64,000 nt of DNA from Crystallibacter sulfonylureivorans_A (GTDB lineage: Bacteria; Actinomycetota; Actinomycetes; Actinomycetales; Micrococcaceae): NCBI RefSeq assembly GCF_047607445.1, contig NZ_JBLKRT010000024.1, forward strand, positions 1 through 64,000, given 5' to 3'. The notes below the pieces were generated by a model. The model saw only the letters and a program-made list of their open reading frames with translations. It made no database searches and was not told the origin of the DNA. The position numbers were made by a program, and so were the translations under genes. Of the stretch, positions 16,131 through 24,084 are shown one piece after another; within the stretch, counting starts at the first letter, position 1; the number at the start of each line of letters is the position of its first letter.

Positions 16131-16230
16131 AGGTGGGCGGCCTGCGGGGCAGGTCGACCGCCCGTACTGGAGGTGGGCGGCCCGCGTTGCACGTGGGAGG
16201 TCCGCGGTGCAGGTGGGCCGCCCGGGTTTT
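16131..16230. repeat. Five-copy degenerate 20-bp tandem repeat
   Basis: Five consecutive 20-bp units start at 16131, 16151, 16171, 16191 and 16211; the third unit reads AGGTGGGCGGCCCGCGTTGC. The others differ at roughly 4-9 positions. A related segment at 16111-16130 may be a sixth, more diverged copy. The array lies 29 bp after fabG and directly before the long hairpin at 16246. Confidence 0.8.
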
Positions 16231-16245
16231 GTGGGCTTTCTACAA

Positions 16246-16293
16246 CGGATAAGGCTTCGGGGACTGGCAAGATGGAACCCGAAGCCTTATCCG
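16246..16293. repeat. Perfect 16-bp inverted repeat (long hairpin)
   Basis: CGGATAAGGCTTCGGG (16246-16261) and its exact complement CCCGAAGCCTTATCCG (16278-16293) flank a 16-nt loop. The hairpin is bracketed by near-direct repeats: TTCTACAACGG (16238-16248) before it and TTCCTACAACGG (16302-16313) after it. It lies 144 bp after fabG and 70 bp before the next gene, with no T-run, so a simple terminator is not the only explanation. Confidence 0.9.
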
Positions 16294-16362
16294 GTTAAGC
16301 GTTTCCTACAACGGCCGGCCGGAACACCACAGAGAACTCAGTGAGAATTTGAAGGAGCAGCC

Positions 16363-17115
16363 ATGGGCGCACTGGATGGAAAAGCAGCAATCGTCACCGG
16401 ATCTTCCCGCGGTATCGGGGCCGAAGTGGCCAAACTGCTCGCCGCCGAGGGCGCAGCGGTAGTGGTCAATTACCGCCAGAAGGCTCCGCGGGCCAACAAG
16501 GTCGTGTCGCAGATCGAGGAAGCGGGCGGCCGCGCCGTCGCTGTCGCTGCCGACCTCACTGCTGAAGAGGGCTCGCAGGCACTCGTGGACGCCGCCCAGC
16601 AGAACTTCGGCGGCCTCGACGTGCTGGTGCTCAACGCCTCCGGCGGCATGGAGACGAATATGGGCGAGGACTACGCGTTGCGTCTGAACCGGGATGCCCA
16701 AGTGAACATGCTCAAGGCTGCGGTCGCGGTGATGCCGGCAGGCTCCCGGGTGGTCTTTGTCACCAGCCACCAGGCGCACTTCATCCGCACCGTGCCGACC
16801 ATGCCGGAATACGAGCCGGTGGCCTTGAGCAAGCGCGCCGGCGAGGATGCGTTGCGCGAACTGTTGCCGGAACTGGAAGCCAAGGGCATCAGGCTGGTGG
16901 TGGTTTCCGGCGACATGATCGAAGGCACCGTGACCGCGACCCTGCTGGACCGCGCACGCCCGGGCGCGCTCGAGGCACGCCGTGCCGAGGCCGGGAAGCT
17001 GTACTCCGTGGAAGAGTTCGGGGCAGAGGTGGCGAAGATGGTCACCGCCGACGTGCCCTCCGGTCACACCGAATACGTGGGCGGGGCCGGGTCCTTCCAG
17101 CAGTCCCAGGGCTAG
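16363..17115 (+). CDS. Short-chain dehydrogenase/reductase family protein lacking the canonical catalytic Tyr
   Basis: A 250-aa Rossmann protein with cofactor motif TGSSRGIG (residues 12-19) and NASG (91-94). The active-site region reads TSH...EYEPVALSKRAGE: Lys157 is present, but the position four residues before it, normally Tyr, is Val153, and the nearest Tyr (Y150) is seven residues before the Lys. The activity may therefore be altered or the Tyr supplied differently. The ATG has GAAGGAG 8-12 nt upstream. The substrate is unknown. It is annotated in relatives only as an SDR oxidoreductase. Confidence 0.85.
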   Translation: MGALDGKAAIVTGSSRGIGAEVAKLLAAEGAAVVVNYRQKAPRANKVVSQIEEAGGRAVAVAADLTAEEGSQALVDAAQQNFGGLDVLVLNASGGMETNMGEDYALRLNRDAQVNMLKAAVAVMPAGSRVVFVTSHQAHFIRTVPTMPEYEPVALSKRAGEDALRELLPELEAKGIRLVVVSGDMIEGTVTATLLDRARPGALEARRAEAGKLYSVEEFGAEVAKMVTADVPSGHTEYVGGAGSFQQSQG

Positions 17116-17298
17116 GGGTAGGCAGGCGCTACGTTGTTGACGGCGGCTGATGGATCGGTGGCCACCCACCGCGGTTCCGACCGCAGTGGGTGGACGCCGT
17201 GACGCGGCAATGCCGGGCATGCCGGCCCAAAATCCTCAAAGCTGTCCGTAGCGGGTGCTACGTTGGCCGCAACCTTGGATATTCAGGAGGTAGCGAAA

Positions 17299-17487
17299 AT
17301 GGCTGAGGCACATTCCCGCGGGGTCGGGTTTGATTTCATGGAACCGAATGCGTGCGGGCGCTGCGACGCCTGCGACGATATGCCGGCGCCGGCAATCTGT
17401 GAGGACTGCTCATACGACGAGAACGGCAACTTTGTCCGGCTCGTGGAATGGCCCTGCCCGGCCGCCGAGGCCTCCCTGGCGGCCTAA
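17299..17487 (+). CDS. Small Cys-rich protein (six Cys), unknown function
   Basis: A 62-aa protein whose ATG at 17299 follows a perfect AGGAGGT at 17285-17291. It contains C19-G-R-C22-D-A-C25, C34-E-D-C37 and a final C53, a spacing suited to binding zinc or an Fe-S centre. It is acidic and has no signal peptide or membrane segment. The strong ribosome-binding site and codon usage typical of neighbours support it as a real gene. The gene is solitary, between an SDR gene and the convergent transketolase gene. No family was recognised. Confidence 0.75.
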   Translation: MAEAHSRGVGFDFMEPNACGRCDACDDMPAPAICEDCSYDENGNFVRLVEWPCPAAEASLAA

Positions 17488-17523
17488 GAGGCGGCGCATG
17501 GCAACCCTTCTGCGGCTAACAGG

Positions 17524-19410
17524 CTAGCCGCGGACCAGGCTGCGTGCAGCCTCCGCGATGTGCCGGGCCGAGATGCCTGCCGCCTCCAACAGTTCCGCTG
17601 GCTCACCGGAGGCGGGCAGTCCTTGCACGGCCAGGCGGACCAGTTCGAGTTCCGGGACCTGAGCCTCAGTTAGCGCGTCGGCGACCGCTGACCCGAGGCC
17701 GCCCTCGGGATAGTGGTCCTCAACGGTGATGATCCGACCGCCGGTGGCCCGGCACGCGGCCAGCAACGTTTCCTGGTCGATCGGCTTGATCGAGTACAGG
17801 TCAATCACGCGGGCGGCAATGCCTTCATCGGCCAGTTGGGCGGCTGCACCAAGGCATTCATGCACGGTGACTCCGGCGCCGACGAGCGTGACGGCGTCGT
17901 CATCAGAGGCTCCGTGAACTTTTGCGCCGGCCAGAGGGAACTCCTCGTCCGGCTCGTAGAGCACCGGGTAGTCGCCGCGGGTGGCCCTTAGATAGCAGAT
18001 GCCAGGGGTGTCCGCCATGGTCTGGACGAGCCGGGCCGTGGAAGGCGCGTCGGCCGGATAGAGGACCGTGGAGGTGTGGATCGCGCGCATGGCCGCGAGA
18101 TCCTCAAGAGCCATCTGGGAAGGCCCGTCCTGGCCGATCTCGACGCCCGCATGGGTGCCGACCAGGCGGATGTTCAACTCTGAGACGCCGGCCATCCGGA
18201 TGAAGTCGTAGCCGCGGGACACCAGAAAGGCCGCAAAACTGGCGGCGAACGCCACATATCCGCGCACGGACAGCCCGGCCGCGGCAGCCACCATTTGCTG
18301 TTCGGAAATGAACATCTCGAAGAAGCGGTCCGGCGCGGCCTTGCTGAACTCACCGGCTTTGGTGGAATTCCCCACTTCGCCGTCCAGCATCACCACCTCG
18401 GGCCGGGCGGCCAGCGCAGAGACCGCGTCGCCGAAGGCGGTCCGGGTGGCGACGGCGTCGCCCACGGTGTAGCTGGGAAGTTTGACGGTGGCCGCCGGGT
18501 TGGGTTTGATGGCGGGCACGCCGGAGGCCGGCGCCTGGGTAGCGATCCGGATCTGGGTGGGTCCGCCCAGCGCCTTAATGGCAGGTTCGGCGATGTCCTC
18601 CGGCAGCGCCTTCCCGTGCCAGCCGTTCTTGTCTTCCACCTCGGGAACGCCCTTGCCCTTGATGGTCCGCGCCAAGATGACGCTGGGCTGGTCGGTGGTG
18701 GCCCGGGCGGTGGCGAGGGCGTCATTGATGGCGCCCAGGTCATGGCCGTCGATGGGCAGCGGTTGCGCGCCGAAGGCCCTGACCCGGTCGGCGTAGCGGT
18801 CCAGGTTCCAGCCCAGCTCGGTCGGTCCGTTCTGGCCCAGCCGGTTGACGTCCACGATGGCGGTAAGGTTTCCCAGCCGGTAGTAGGCGGCCTTGTCCAG
18901 GGCCTCCCACATGGACCCTTCGGCCAGCTCGCTGTCGCCGCACAGCACCCAGGCCTGGTAGGGCAGCCGGTCCAGGTACTTGCCGGCCAGGGCAATGCCG
19001 ACGGCGTCGGGCAGCCCCTGGCCGAGGGATCCGGTCGCCACGTCCACCCACGGCAGGGCAGGAGTGGGATGGCCCTGCAGCCTGCCGCCGAGCTGACGGT
19101 AGGTATCGAGCAGCTCGGTTTCGTCGACGGCGCCGGCGGCACGGAAGACGGCATAGAGCAGCGGCGAGGCATGTCCCTTGGAGAAGACCAGATGGTCGTT
19201 CGCGGCCAGCTCGGGACGCTGCCAGTCATAGCGGAGATGGTTCACCAACAGCACGGCCATCAGGTCGGCGGCGGACAGCGAGGAGGTGGCGTGGCCGGAC
19301 CCGGCCCGGCTGGTGACGCGGATTGAATCCACCCGCAGTTGCGCAGCCAGGGCGCGGCAGCGCTCCGCCAGGCTTGGATCCCAGGTGGTGGATGCGGACT
19401 CGGTGCTCAT
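17524..19410 (-). CDS. Transketolase (single-chain, animal-type length)
   Basis: A 628-aa thiamine-diphosphate enzyme of the pentose phosphate pathway. N-terminal half: SGHATSSLSAADL, VFSKGHASPLLYA, GSLGQGLPDAVG and the ThDP/Mg motif GDSELAEGSMWEA...NRLGQNG. Central half: MLDGEVGNSTKAGEF and the catalytic FEMFISEQQMVAAAAGLS. C-terminal domain: LRATRGDYP and VEDHYPEGGLGSAVAD. It belongs to the shorter transketolase group (about 620 aa, like animal TKT), so it may not be the main bacterial Tkt and its donor sugar is uncertain. The ATG at 19410 has GAAGGAGAG upstream. Confidence 0.92.
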   Translation of the reverse strand: MSTESASTTWDPSLAERCRALAAQLRVDSIRVTSRAGSGHATSSLSAADLMAVLLVNHLRYDWQRPELAANDHLVFSKGHASPLLYAVFRAAGAVDETELLDTYRQLGGRLQGHPTPALPWVDVATGSLGQGLPDAVGIALAGKYLDRLPYQAWVLCGDSELAEGSMWEALDKAAYYRLGNLTAIVDVNRLGQNGPTELGWNLDRYADRVRAFGAQPLPIDGHDLGAINDALATARATTDQPSVILARTIKGKGVPEVEDKNGWHGKALPEDIAEPAIKALGGPTQIRIATQAPASGVPAIKPNPAATVKLPSYTVGDAVATRTAFGDAVSALAARPEVVMLDGEVGNSTKAGEFSKAAPDRFFEMFISEQQMVAAAAGLSVRGYVAFAASFAAFLVSRGYDFIRMAGVSELNIRLVGTHAGVEIGQDGPSQMALEDLAAMRAIHTSTVLYPADAPSTARLVQTMADTPGICYLRATRGDYPVLYEPDEEFPLAGAKVHGASDDDAVTLVGAGVTVHECLGAAAQLADEGIAARVIDLYSIKPIDQETLLAACRATGGRIITVEDHYPEGGLGSAVADALTEAQVPELELVRLAVQGLPASGEPAELLEAAGISARHIAEAARSLVRG

Positions 19411-19572
19411 CGCTGACTCTCCTTCACGGAAGGTTCAGGGAATCCCGGCCCCCGTTGCACTCATCGGCAGCACTGTCCGGGGATGACCAAACCGACCCTA
19501 CTCCCGTACGTGGCCCGGCGACAGAGCGGAGGTTGCCTCCCCGGTCAGCAAGCGGTGAAGTCCGACCGCGCC

Positions 19573-20514
19573 TCAGACTCCGGCGAAATAGCGCGCCACA
19601 TCCAGATAGGGCAGGTTGATGGCGGCATCAGCCGCATCACGGACGGCAGGCTTGGCGTTGAAGGCAACACCCAGCCCCGCAGCGGCCAGCATATCCAGGT
19701 CGTTGGCGCCGTCGCCGATGGCGATGGTTTGGGCCAGGTCGATGTTCTCCGCCGCGGCCCATTCGCGCAGCGCAGCTTCCTTCGCGGCGCGGTCCACCAC
19801 ATCGCCGTGCACCGTGCCGGTCAGCACGTCCGCGTCGGTGCCGAGCAGGTTGGCGCGGTAGTACGTGAGGTTCAGTTCCTCGGCCAGCGGGTCCAGGATC
19901 TGGCTGAAGCCACCGGAGACAACCGCCACCGCATGGCCGGCGGCCAGGAAGGCCTCCACCAGTTCCTTGGCGCCGTGCGTCAACAGCAGGGACTCGCGCA
20001 CCCGCTCGATCACGTCCAGCGGGAGGTCCTTCAGCGTTGCCACGCGGGCATGCAGGCTTTCGGCGAAGTCCAGTTCGCCGCGCATCGCCGCTTCCGTCAC
20101 GGCGGCAACCTCGTCGCGTTTGCCGGCGTGATCCGCCAGCAGCTCGATCACTTCCTGCTGAATGAGCGTGGAGTCCACGTCCATGAGCAGCAGCTTCCGC
20201 TCCGTCCCGGCCAGCGACGCGTCCATCACCGCGGTGCCCAGTTCACCGACGAGCACGGGGGCCAGCGCCGCCCGCAAAGCAGCGAGACCGTCGGAGGCGC
20301 CGCCGTCGTACTCCACGGTCAACACGGTGACCTGGAAGCGGTCGTTGGCCGCGTTCTCCAGTTCAACGATCTTTCCGCCGGCCCCGGTGACTGCGGCCTG
20401 CACGGCGGCAAGGTAGGCATCGGGCAGTTCCCGGCCGTAGGAGACTACGCGGAGGAGCGAGGGCATGATGGTTCCGTTCTGCGCAAAGCTGGTGGGGATG
20501 GCCGGATCCATCAT
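19573..20514 (-). CDS. serB: Phosphoserine phosphatase SerB
   Basis: A 313-aa HAD-family enzyme, final step of serine synthesis. Motif I is DVDST (residues 112-116, a Val replacing the usual Met), motif II lies in VVSGGFSQILDPLA, and motif IV in IGDGANDLDMLAAAG with the following GVAFNAKP typical of SerB. The N-terminal 100 residues form a regulatory, ACT-like domain. Two adjacent ATGs open the gene; an internal start at Met17 (20466) is also possible. It is divergent from the ABC ATPase gene at 20574. Confidence 0.93.
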   Translation of the reverse strand: MMDPAIPTSFAQNGTIMPSLLRVVSYGRELPDAYLAAVQAAVTGAGGKIVELENAANDRFQVTVLTVEYDGGASDGLAALRAALAPVLVGELGTAVMDASLAGTERKLLLMDVDSTLIQQEVIELLADHAGKRDEVAAVTEAAMRGELDFAESLHARVATLKDLPLDVIERVRESLLLTHGAKELVEAFLAAGHAVAVVSGGFSQILDPLAEELNLTYYRANLLGTDADVLTGTVHGDVVDRAAKEAALREWAAAENIDLAQTIAIGDGANDLDMLAAAGLGVAFNAKPAVRDAADAAINLPYLDVARYFAGV

Positions 20515-20573
20515 GGCAGGCTCCGGCGTCGCGTTTGGCGATTACTACGCGTTTTAGCCTACTGTCTACTGAT

Positions 20574-21362
20574 ATGAGCGATGTACTTGAGTTTGCCGGG
20601 GTCACTGTTGTCCGCGGGCGGAAAACCCTGCTGGACGGCGTCGACTGGCAGGTCAAGGAGGGGGAGCGCTGGGTAGTGCTGGGCCCCAACGGGGCGGGCA
20701 AGACCACCCTGCTGCAGATCGCCGGTGCGCGCCTGCACCCCACCCGCGGCATTGCCGGCATCCTGGACGAGACCATGGGCAAGGTGGACGTGTTCGAGCT
20801 CCGGCCCCGGATCGGCCTGGCTTCCGCCGCGTTGGCGAACCAGATCCCGGAGCATGAGCAGGTACTCAACGTGGTGGTCACCGCCTCCTACGGTGTGACC
20901 GGCCGCTGGCGTGAACAGTACGACAAAATGGACGAGCGCCGGGCCTTCCGCCTGCTGGACGCGTGGGGGATGTCCACCTTCATGAACCGCACCTTCGCCA
21001 CGCTCAGCGAAGGCGAACGCAAGCGGGTGCAGATCGCCCGCGCGCTGATGTCCGATCCGGAGCTGCTGCTGCTGGACGAGCCCGGCGCCGGGCTTGACCT
21101 GGCCGGCCGCGAAGACCTGGTGGAGCGGCTGAGCGAACTGGCCAAGGATGAGGACGCGCCGGCACTGGTGTTGGTCACCCACCACCTGGAAGAGGTCCCG
21201 CCGGGCTTTACCCACGCCCTGCTGCTGCGCGAGGGCGGCGTGGTGGCGCAGGGTCCCATCGCCGAGGTGCTGACCGAAGACAACCTCAGCACCGCGTTCG
21301 ACATGCCCCTCAGCCTCAAGCACGACGACGGCCGCTACACTGCCGTAGCCAAGCGCGCCTAG
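20574..21362 (+). CDS. ABC transporter ATP-binding protein without a partner permease
   Basis: A 262-aa ATPase with Walker A GPNGAGKTT, signature LSEGERKRVQI, Walker B LLLDEPGAGLDLAG and H-loop THHLEEVPPGFTH. The sequence VPPGFTHALLLREG is characteristic of a stand-alone ModF/YlmA-like ATPase group. Downstream lie a TauE-type exporter and an RNA methyltransferase on the same strand, neither an ABC permease. The ATG at 20574 lacks a Shine-Dalgarno sequence; TACTGT ends 8 nt upstream, so a leaderless start is possible. Function unknown. Confidence 0.85.
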   Translation: MSDVLEFAGVTVVRGRKTLLDGVDWQVKEGERWVVLGPNGAGKTTLLQIAGARLHPTRGIAGILDETMGKVDVFELRPRIGLASAALANQIPEHEQVLNVVVTASYGVTGRWREQYDKMDERRAFRLLDAWGMSTFMNRTFATLSEGERKRVQIARALMSDPELLLLDEPGAGLDLAGREDLVERLSELAKDEDAPALVLVTHHLEEVPPGFTHALLLREGGVVAQGPIAEVLTEDNLSTAFDMPLSLKHDDGRYTAVAKRA

Positions 21363-21377
21363 GCGGTCCCTGCCCCG

Positions 21378-22154
21378 ATGGATCTGCTCAACGCTGCCCT
21401 GATTGGGCTGGCCGGGCTGTGGGCCGGCACGATCAACAGCATCGTCGGATCCGGCACGCTGGTCACCTTCCCCGTCCTGGTGGCGCTGGGCTACGCCCCG
21501 GTGACGGCCACCATTTCCAACGCGATCGGCCTGATCGCTGGCAATGTGGGCGGGGTGTACGGCTACCGACGGGAACTGGCCGGGCTGCGCCGCACCGTGG
21601 CCATCCTGTTGCCGGCATCGCTGCTGGGCGGAATCACCGGCGCGTGGTTGCTGCTGCACCTGCCCGAGGAAGTCTTCGGCATCGCCGCGCCCTTCCTGAT
21701 CGTGGTGGCGCTGTTCTTCGTCGTGTTCCAACCTAAGCTGCAGGCCTGGGTGCGGGACCGGCAAGCGGCCCAGGCCCGAACCCGCCCGCAGCCGTGGCTA
21801 TTGCTGGCACTGGTCTACTTCGCCGGGGTCTACGGCGGATACTTCGTGGCCGCCCAGGGCGTACTGCTGGTGGGCATCCTCGGCGTCTTCCTGCACGGCA
21901 CCCTGCAGCAGGCCAACGCCATGAAGAACGTGCTGGTGCTCGGCGTGAACATCATTGCGGCGATTTCCTACATGCTGTTCGCCTTCGACCGGATCGAGTG
22001 GCCGGTGGTCCTGGTGATCGCCGTCAGTTCGCTGATCGGCGCGCTGATTGGATCCGCCGTGGGGCGCCGGCTGAAGCCGGTCGTGCTGCGCGGCGTGATC
22101 GTGACACTGGGCCTAGTTGCGCTGGTGGTGCTGGTCAGGAATCTCTTCGCATGA
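21378..22154 (+). CDS. TauE/SafE (TSUP) family membrane exporter
   Basis: A 258-aa membrane protein with about eight helices in two repeats. The family repeats show as AGTINSIVGSGTLVTFPVL (residues 16-34) and YGGYFVAAQGVLLVGIL in the second half. TSUP proteins export sulfite, sulfonates or other small anions; nothing here identifies the substrate. It begins 15 nt after the ABC ATPase gene and its stop overlaps the downstream methyltransferase start by 4 nt (ATGA). Confidence 0.88.
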   Translation: MDLLNAALIGLAGLWAGTINSIVGSGTLVTFPVLVALGYAPVTATISNAIGLIAGNVGGVYGYRRELAGLRRTVAILLPASLLGGITGAWLLLHLPEEVFGIAAPFLIVVALFFVVFQPKLQAWVRDRQAAQARTRPQPWLLLALVYFAGVYGGYFVAAQGVLLVGILGVFLHGTLQQANAMKNVLVLGVNIIAAISYMLFAFDRIEWPVVLVIAVSSLIGALIGSAVGRRLKPVVLRGVIVTLGLVALVVLVRNLFA

Positions 22155-22957
22155 ACCTGGTCCGACTGGACTCCGCTGACGACCCGCGGGTGGCTGACTA
22201 CACACAGTTGACCGACACCGCCCTGCGCCGCCGCCGCGAACCCGCGGAGGGAATGTACATCGCGGAGAGTTCCAAAGTCCTACGCCGGGCGATTGCGGCC
22301 GGGCACACCCCGCGGTCCTTCTTCCTGACCGACAAGTGGCTGGACGACCTCCGCGATGTGATTGACCGATTCCCGGACGTACCGGTGTTCATCGGAACGC
22401 CGGACGTGCTGGAGGCGATCACCGGATTCCATCTGCACCGCGGAGCCATGGCCGCCATGCACAGGCCTGCGCCGAGGTCCGCGCGCCAGGTGCTGGCCGG
22501 CGCCCGCCGGGTGGCAGTACTGGAGGACATCGTGGACCACACCAACGTGGGCGCGATCTTCCGGTCCGCCGCCGCCATGGGTATGGACGCCGTGCTGCTG
22601 AGCCCACAGTGCGCCGACCCCTTGTACCGACGCAGCATCCGGGTCTCGATGGGCACGGTCTTCCAGATCCCGTGGGCCAGGCTCCCGGAATGGCCTGCTG
22701 GACTGGCAGTATTGGGCAGCGAGGGATTCACGACGGCGGCGCTGGAACTGACCGACGACGCCATCACCCTGGACGAACTCGAGCGACGCACTTTCGACAA
22801 ATTGGCCTTGGTGCTGGGCACCGAGGGCGCCGGCGTGCAGCCTCGGACGCTGGAGCGGGTGGACTTGACCGTGATGATCCCGATGCGGGCCGGGGTCGAT
22901 TCGCTCAATGTTGCCGCGGCCAGTGCCGTGGCCTTCTGGGCCTGCCGCCCGGACTAG
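22151..22957 (+). CDS. TrmH/SpoU-family RNA 2'-O-ribose methyltransferase
   Basis: A 268-aa SPOUT methyltransferase. The N-terminal substrate-binding domain (about residues 1-100, including YIAESSKVLRRAIAAGH) precedes the catalytic knot with motif 1 EDIVDHTNVGAIFRSAAA, motif 2 VLGTEGAGV and motif 3 IPMRAGVDSLNVAAASAVAF. The start ATG lies inside the stop of the TSUP gene, so translation is coupled. The target RNA (23S rRNA or tRNA) cannot be deduced. Confidence 0.9.
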   Translation: MNLVRLDSADDPRVADYTQLTDTALRRRREPAEGMYIAESSKVLRRAIAAGHTPRSFFLTDKWLDDLRDVIDRFPDVPVFIGTPDVLEAITGFHLHRGAMAAMHRPAPRSARQVLAGARRVAVLEDIVDHTNVGAIFRSAAAMGMDAVLLSPQCADPLYRRSIRVSMGTVFQIPWARLPEWPAGLAVLGSEGFTTAALELTDDAITLDELERRTFDKLALVLGTEGAGVQPRTLERVDLTVMIPMRAGVDSLNVAAASAVAFWACRPD

Positions 22958-23106
22958 TCTTCGGTTCGTTGGGGCGAACCTAACGTGTCGCTTCGACGCC
23001 AGCCCCGCGAATGCGGTAGAGTTGTGTGCTGGCCCCGATGGGGCTGCCATCTTTCCATCCTTAAAGTCGCTGGCAAAATCCAGGGGCGTGTAGAAAAGGT
23101 ACAACT

Positions 23107-23364
23107 ATGAAGTCTGATATCCACCCGGCATACGCCCCGGTTGTTTTCCGCGACCTGGCCTCCGGCGTTTCCTTCCTGACCAAGTCCACCGCTACGTCCA
23201 GCAAGACGGTGGAGTGGGAAGACGGCAACAGCTACCCGCTGATCGAGGTTGAAATTTCCTCGGAGTCCCACCCGTTCTACACCGGCAAGCAGCGCATCAT
23301 GGACAGCGCCGGCCGTGTGGAGCGCTTCAACGCACGCTTCAAGGGCTTTGGCGCCAAGAAGTAA
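23107..23364 (+). CDS. rpmE2: 50S ribosomal protein L31 type B (zinc-free)
   Basis: An 85-aa L31 with no Cys at all, so it cannot bind zinc; this is the type B (C-minus) form that replaces the zinc-containing L31 under zinc limitation in many bacteria. Conserved HPFYTGKQRIMDSAGRVERFNARF lies at the C-terminus. Upstream, TAGAGT at 23017-23022 is a plausible -10 box, which would leave a leader of about 80 nt that includes a GCCCC-GAT-GGGGC hairpin. I looked for a Zur operator and found none convincing. A strong terminator follows. Confidence 0.96.
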   Translation: MKSDIHPAYAPVVFRDLASGVSFLTKSTATSSKTVEWEDGNSYPLIEVEISSESHPFYTGKQRIMDSAGRVERFNARFKGFGAKK

Positions 23365-23384
23365 CTCTTCGCCCCAAGCCGTTC

Positions 23385-23418
23385 AGCAAAGCCCGCACCG
23401 TCTGGTGCGGGTTTTGCT
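23385..23418 (+). terminator. Rho-independent terminator of rpmE2
   Basis: AGCAAAG followed by CCCGCACC (23385-23399) pairs with GGTGCGGG followed by TTTTGCT (23404-23418), loop GTCT: a 15-bp stem including one G-U pair, with the T-tract in its descending arm. It starts 21 nt after the stop codon. Confidence 0.88.
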
Positions 23419-23571
23419 GCTTAGCGGGCCGTGACGGTGGGCCGGCTGTGGGGCTCGACGGCGGGAACGGTGGCTGAGAGTAGCGGCTGGACGGGCGGCG
23501 TAAACGGCCTGTCGGCAATGCCGACTGTGAGGCCCGACGGCGGGAATGTGGGTGGAAGCCGGCTCTGACGC

Positions 23572-23577
23572 TAGGCT
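23572..23577 (+). promoter_or_regulatory. Candidate -10 element for a leaderless lipoprotein gene
   Basis: TAGGCT is followed by GCTGCC and then ATG at 23584, a 6-nt spacing, with no ribosome-binding site. Confidence 0.5.
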
Positions 23578-23583
23578 GCTGCC

Positions 23584-24081
23584 ATGACGGCAGCTGACGG
23601 AAGCAACGCGGTCCCCGCGCGTCGGCTTCCGGGAACCGGTTCCGGACCGCGGGCTCTTGCCGCGCTGTGCCTGCTGCCCGTGTTCGCGCTGCCGCTAGCC
23701 GGCTGCGCAGCCGGCCCACAACAGCTTCCGGCTGAGATTGCCTGCACCACGCAGTTCCGTCCGGACGCCGGCAGCAGTGCTGGAGAAGAGGCCGCACAGT
23801 TGGTCCTGCCCCGGTTCGACGGGATGGCCGCAACCAGACAGCAATTGTCGACGGGCACCTATAGGTTGTCCGGCAGCTACATCGGGGAAGCCCCGGACGG
23901 CCGCGCAGTCTCACTGGCCATCAGCAATGCCGAGGGGAAGACGCTGGCCAGCATGCTGTACCAATTGGAGGACGGCTCGTCCTTGGCATCCCGGTTCGGC
24001 GGTGGGCACGGGTTTACCGGGCTGCACTATATCCGGGACGGCGAAGCCGAACTGCAGCTGTACTGCACCGCGGGGGAGTAG
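23584..24081 (+). CDS. Putative small lipoprotein, unknown function
   Basis: A 165-aa protein with an N-terminal signal: basic stretch to about residue 22, hydrophobic core ALAALCLLPVFALPLAGC and lipobox LAGC (Cys about residue 40). The mature part is about 125 residues, with two further Cys (IACTTQ and LYCTAGE) that could form a disulfide. It has no recognised domain. It is the only gene between the rpmE2 terminator and a convergent small gene. Confidence 0.7.
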   Translation: MTAADGSNAVPARRLPGTGSGPRALAALCLLPVFALPLAGCAAGPQQLPAEIACTTQFRPDAGSSAGEEAAQLVLPRFDGMAATRQQLSTGTYRLSGSYIGEAPDGRAVSLAISNAEGKTLASMLYQLEDGSSLASRFGGGHGFTGLHYIRDGEAELQLYCTAGE

Positions 24082-24084
24082 GCG

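Noticed and set aside
16131..16230. Second array that might be taken for CRISPR
   Set aside because: The 20-bp units are contiguous, degenerate and lack spacers; no cas genes are present.
22981..23106. Zur operator before rpmE2
   Set aside because: Zinc-free L31 genes are often Zur-regulated, but no TGA-AT-rich-TCA dyad of the expected kind is present in this leader.
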